A stretch of 64,000 bases of DNA, taken from NCBI GenBank assembly GCA_026874595.1, contig CM049313.1:72720659-72784658 (forward strand), read 5' to 3'. Below, one piece after another: positions 63,541-64,000 of this stretch (its first letter is position 1; the number at the start of each line of letters is the position of its first letter). This DNA comes from Sipunculus nudus (Eukaryota > Annelida > Sipuncula > Golfingiida > Sipunculidae). A program made the translations under genes and the position numbers. Under the pieces are notes generated by a model. It saw only the letters and a program-made list of their open reading frames with translations, had not been told where the DNA came from and ran no database searches.

Positions 63541-63549
63541 TTTTGTTTT

Positions 63550-63570
63550 ATATATATATATATATATATG

Positions 63571-63629
<59 letters not shown>

Positions 63630-63631
63630 GA
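63550..63631. repeat. Compound (TA)n(TC)n(TA)n microsatellite
   Basis: TA run, TC run of about 15 units and a second TA run. The minus-strand frame reading YIYIYIERERERE is its translation, not a gene. Confidence 0.95.
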
Positions 63632-64000
63632 CAAAAAGTAAAAAAATATAACTGTTGACACCAGAAAAGCTCCTGGAATAAAGACCAGCTGAAGGACAAC
63701 TATTGGTTCATACTACTCACCACTTTAGACTTAATTTTCAGACTTTTAATTTGTTAAAGTCATAATTTATATGTAGAACTTAATATTCTAGCACTTTGGT
63801 CAAGGTCAGGTTGTTTTCTTTCAACCTGGTTTTATAAACTTGCTTTTAAATGGTGTTCGTGTACAGAACATTAAAAATTATATGATTTTCTGTGAATTGA
63901 CATCTACAAAATGATCTGTAGATTATGGGATTTGAATCAATCCTGCAAAACCAGTATCATTTTAGCATACTTTAAATAATCTAATGATATGAATAATAAT
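63632..64000. other. Right-edge sequence, nothing recognised
   Basis: AT-rich; presumably still intron of the NEDD4-family gene. Confidence 0.4.

Overview
This is eukaryotic (metazoan) DNA: spliced genes with GT-AG introns, short coding exons, very AT-rich introns and dense dispersed repeats. Several repeat styles (AGGTCA-rich repeats, the TTAGCTCAGCTGACT / CAGCTGAGC...TGACCCATGGGTCCCTTG family, Helitron-like elements carrying tandem GGCGCCACC units) resemble repeats I associate with bivalve molluscs. The bivalve assignment is an inference from repeat style, not a database match.

Three protein genes are supported, all on the + strand. (1) 9170-23.4 kb: a four-coding-exon SAM-dependent methyltransferase of the winged-helix plus class I methyltransferase type (Rv2258c-like), 362 aa, with large repeat-filled introns. 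(2) 28.9-33.05 kb: a polyubiquitin gene with a compact heat-shock/CRE/TATA promoter, a non-coding first exon, one 1.25 kb intron and a single coding exon holding 11 head-to-tail ubiquitin units plus a terminal Gln. (3) 58230-59217 and beyond the right edge: two exons of a NEDD4-family HECT E3 ligase C2 domain; the rest of that gene lies outside the window. Ubiquitin and a ubiquitin ligase therefore sit about 26 kb apart, but nothing shows that this proximity is functional.

The rest is mobile and repeated DNA. 1-412: end of a Helitron-like element, with a sister copy in the opposite orientation at 41695-42850 and degraded relatives at 43.5-45.5 kb and 47.5-48.7 kb. 4804-5072: near-perfect palindromic MITE with a 7-bp target duplication. 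7412-8115: about 145-bp tandem repeats. 9895-10965: foldback element in methyltransferase intron 1, with related sequence at 44.4-45.1 kb. 16868-18698: 1.8 kb foldback in intron 2. 15834, 26038 and 49251: three copies of one PIF/Harbinger-type MITE family with TWA target duplications. 26.4-26.7 kb: tail of a LINE reverse transcriptase. 27431-27752: doubled MITE carrying CRE palindromes. 33.8-38.9 kb: array of about 650-bp units. 39691-40472: solo LTR. 45824-46387: hairpin-repeat MITE. 52699-54272: internally deleted Tigger/pogo transposon nested in an older inverted repeat. 60.8-61.25 kb: doubled tRNA-like SINE. 62811-63155: minisatellite.

I see no operon, CRISPR array, rRNA, functional tRNA gene or defence-type system. 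The most unusual structures are the 1.8 kb foldback with a modular GGGCC/AATT arm code, the Helitron-like tandem-repeat family, the deleted Tigger that keeps its DNA-binding and PIP-box ends, and the exact four-unit duplication inside polyubiquitin.
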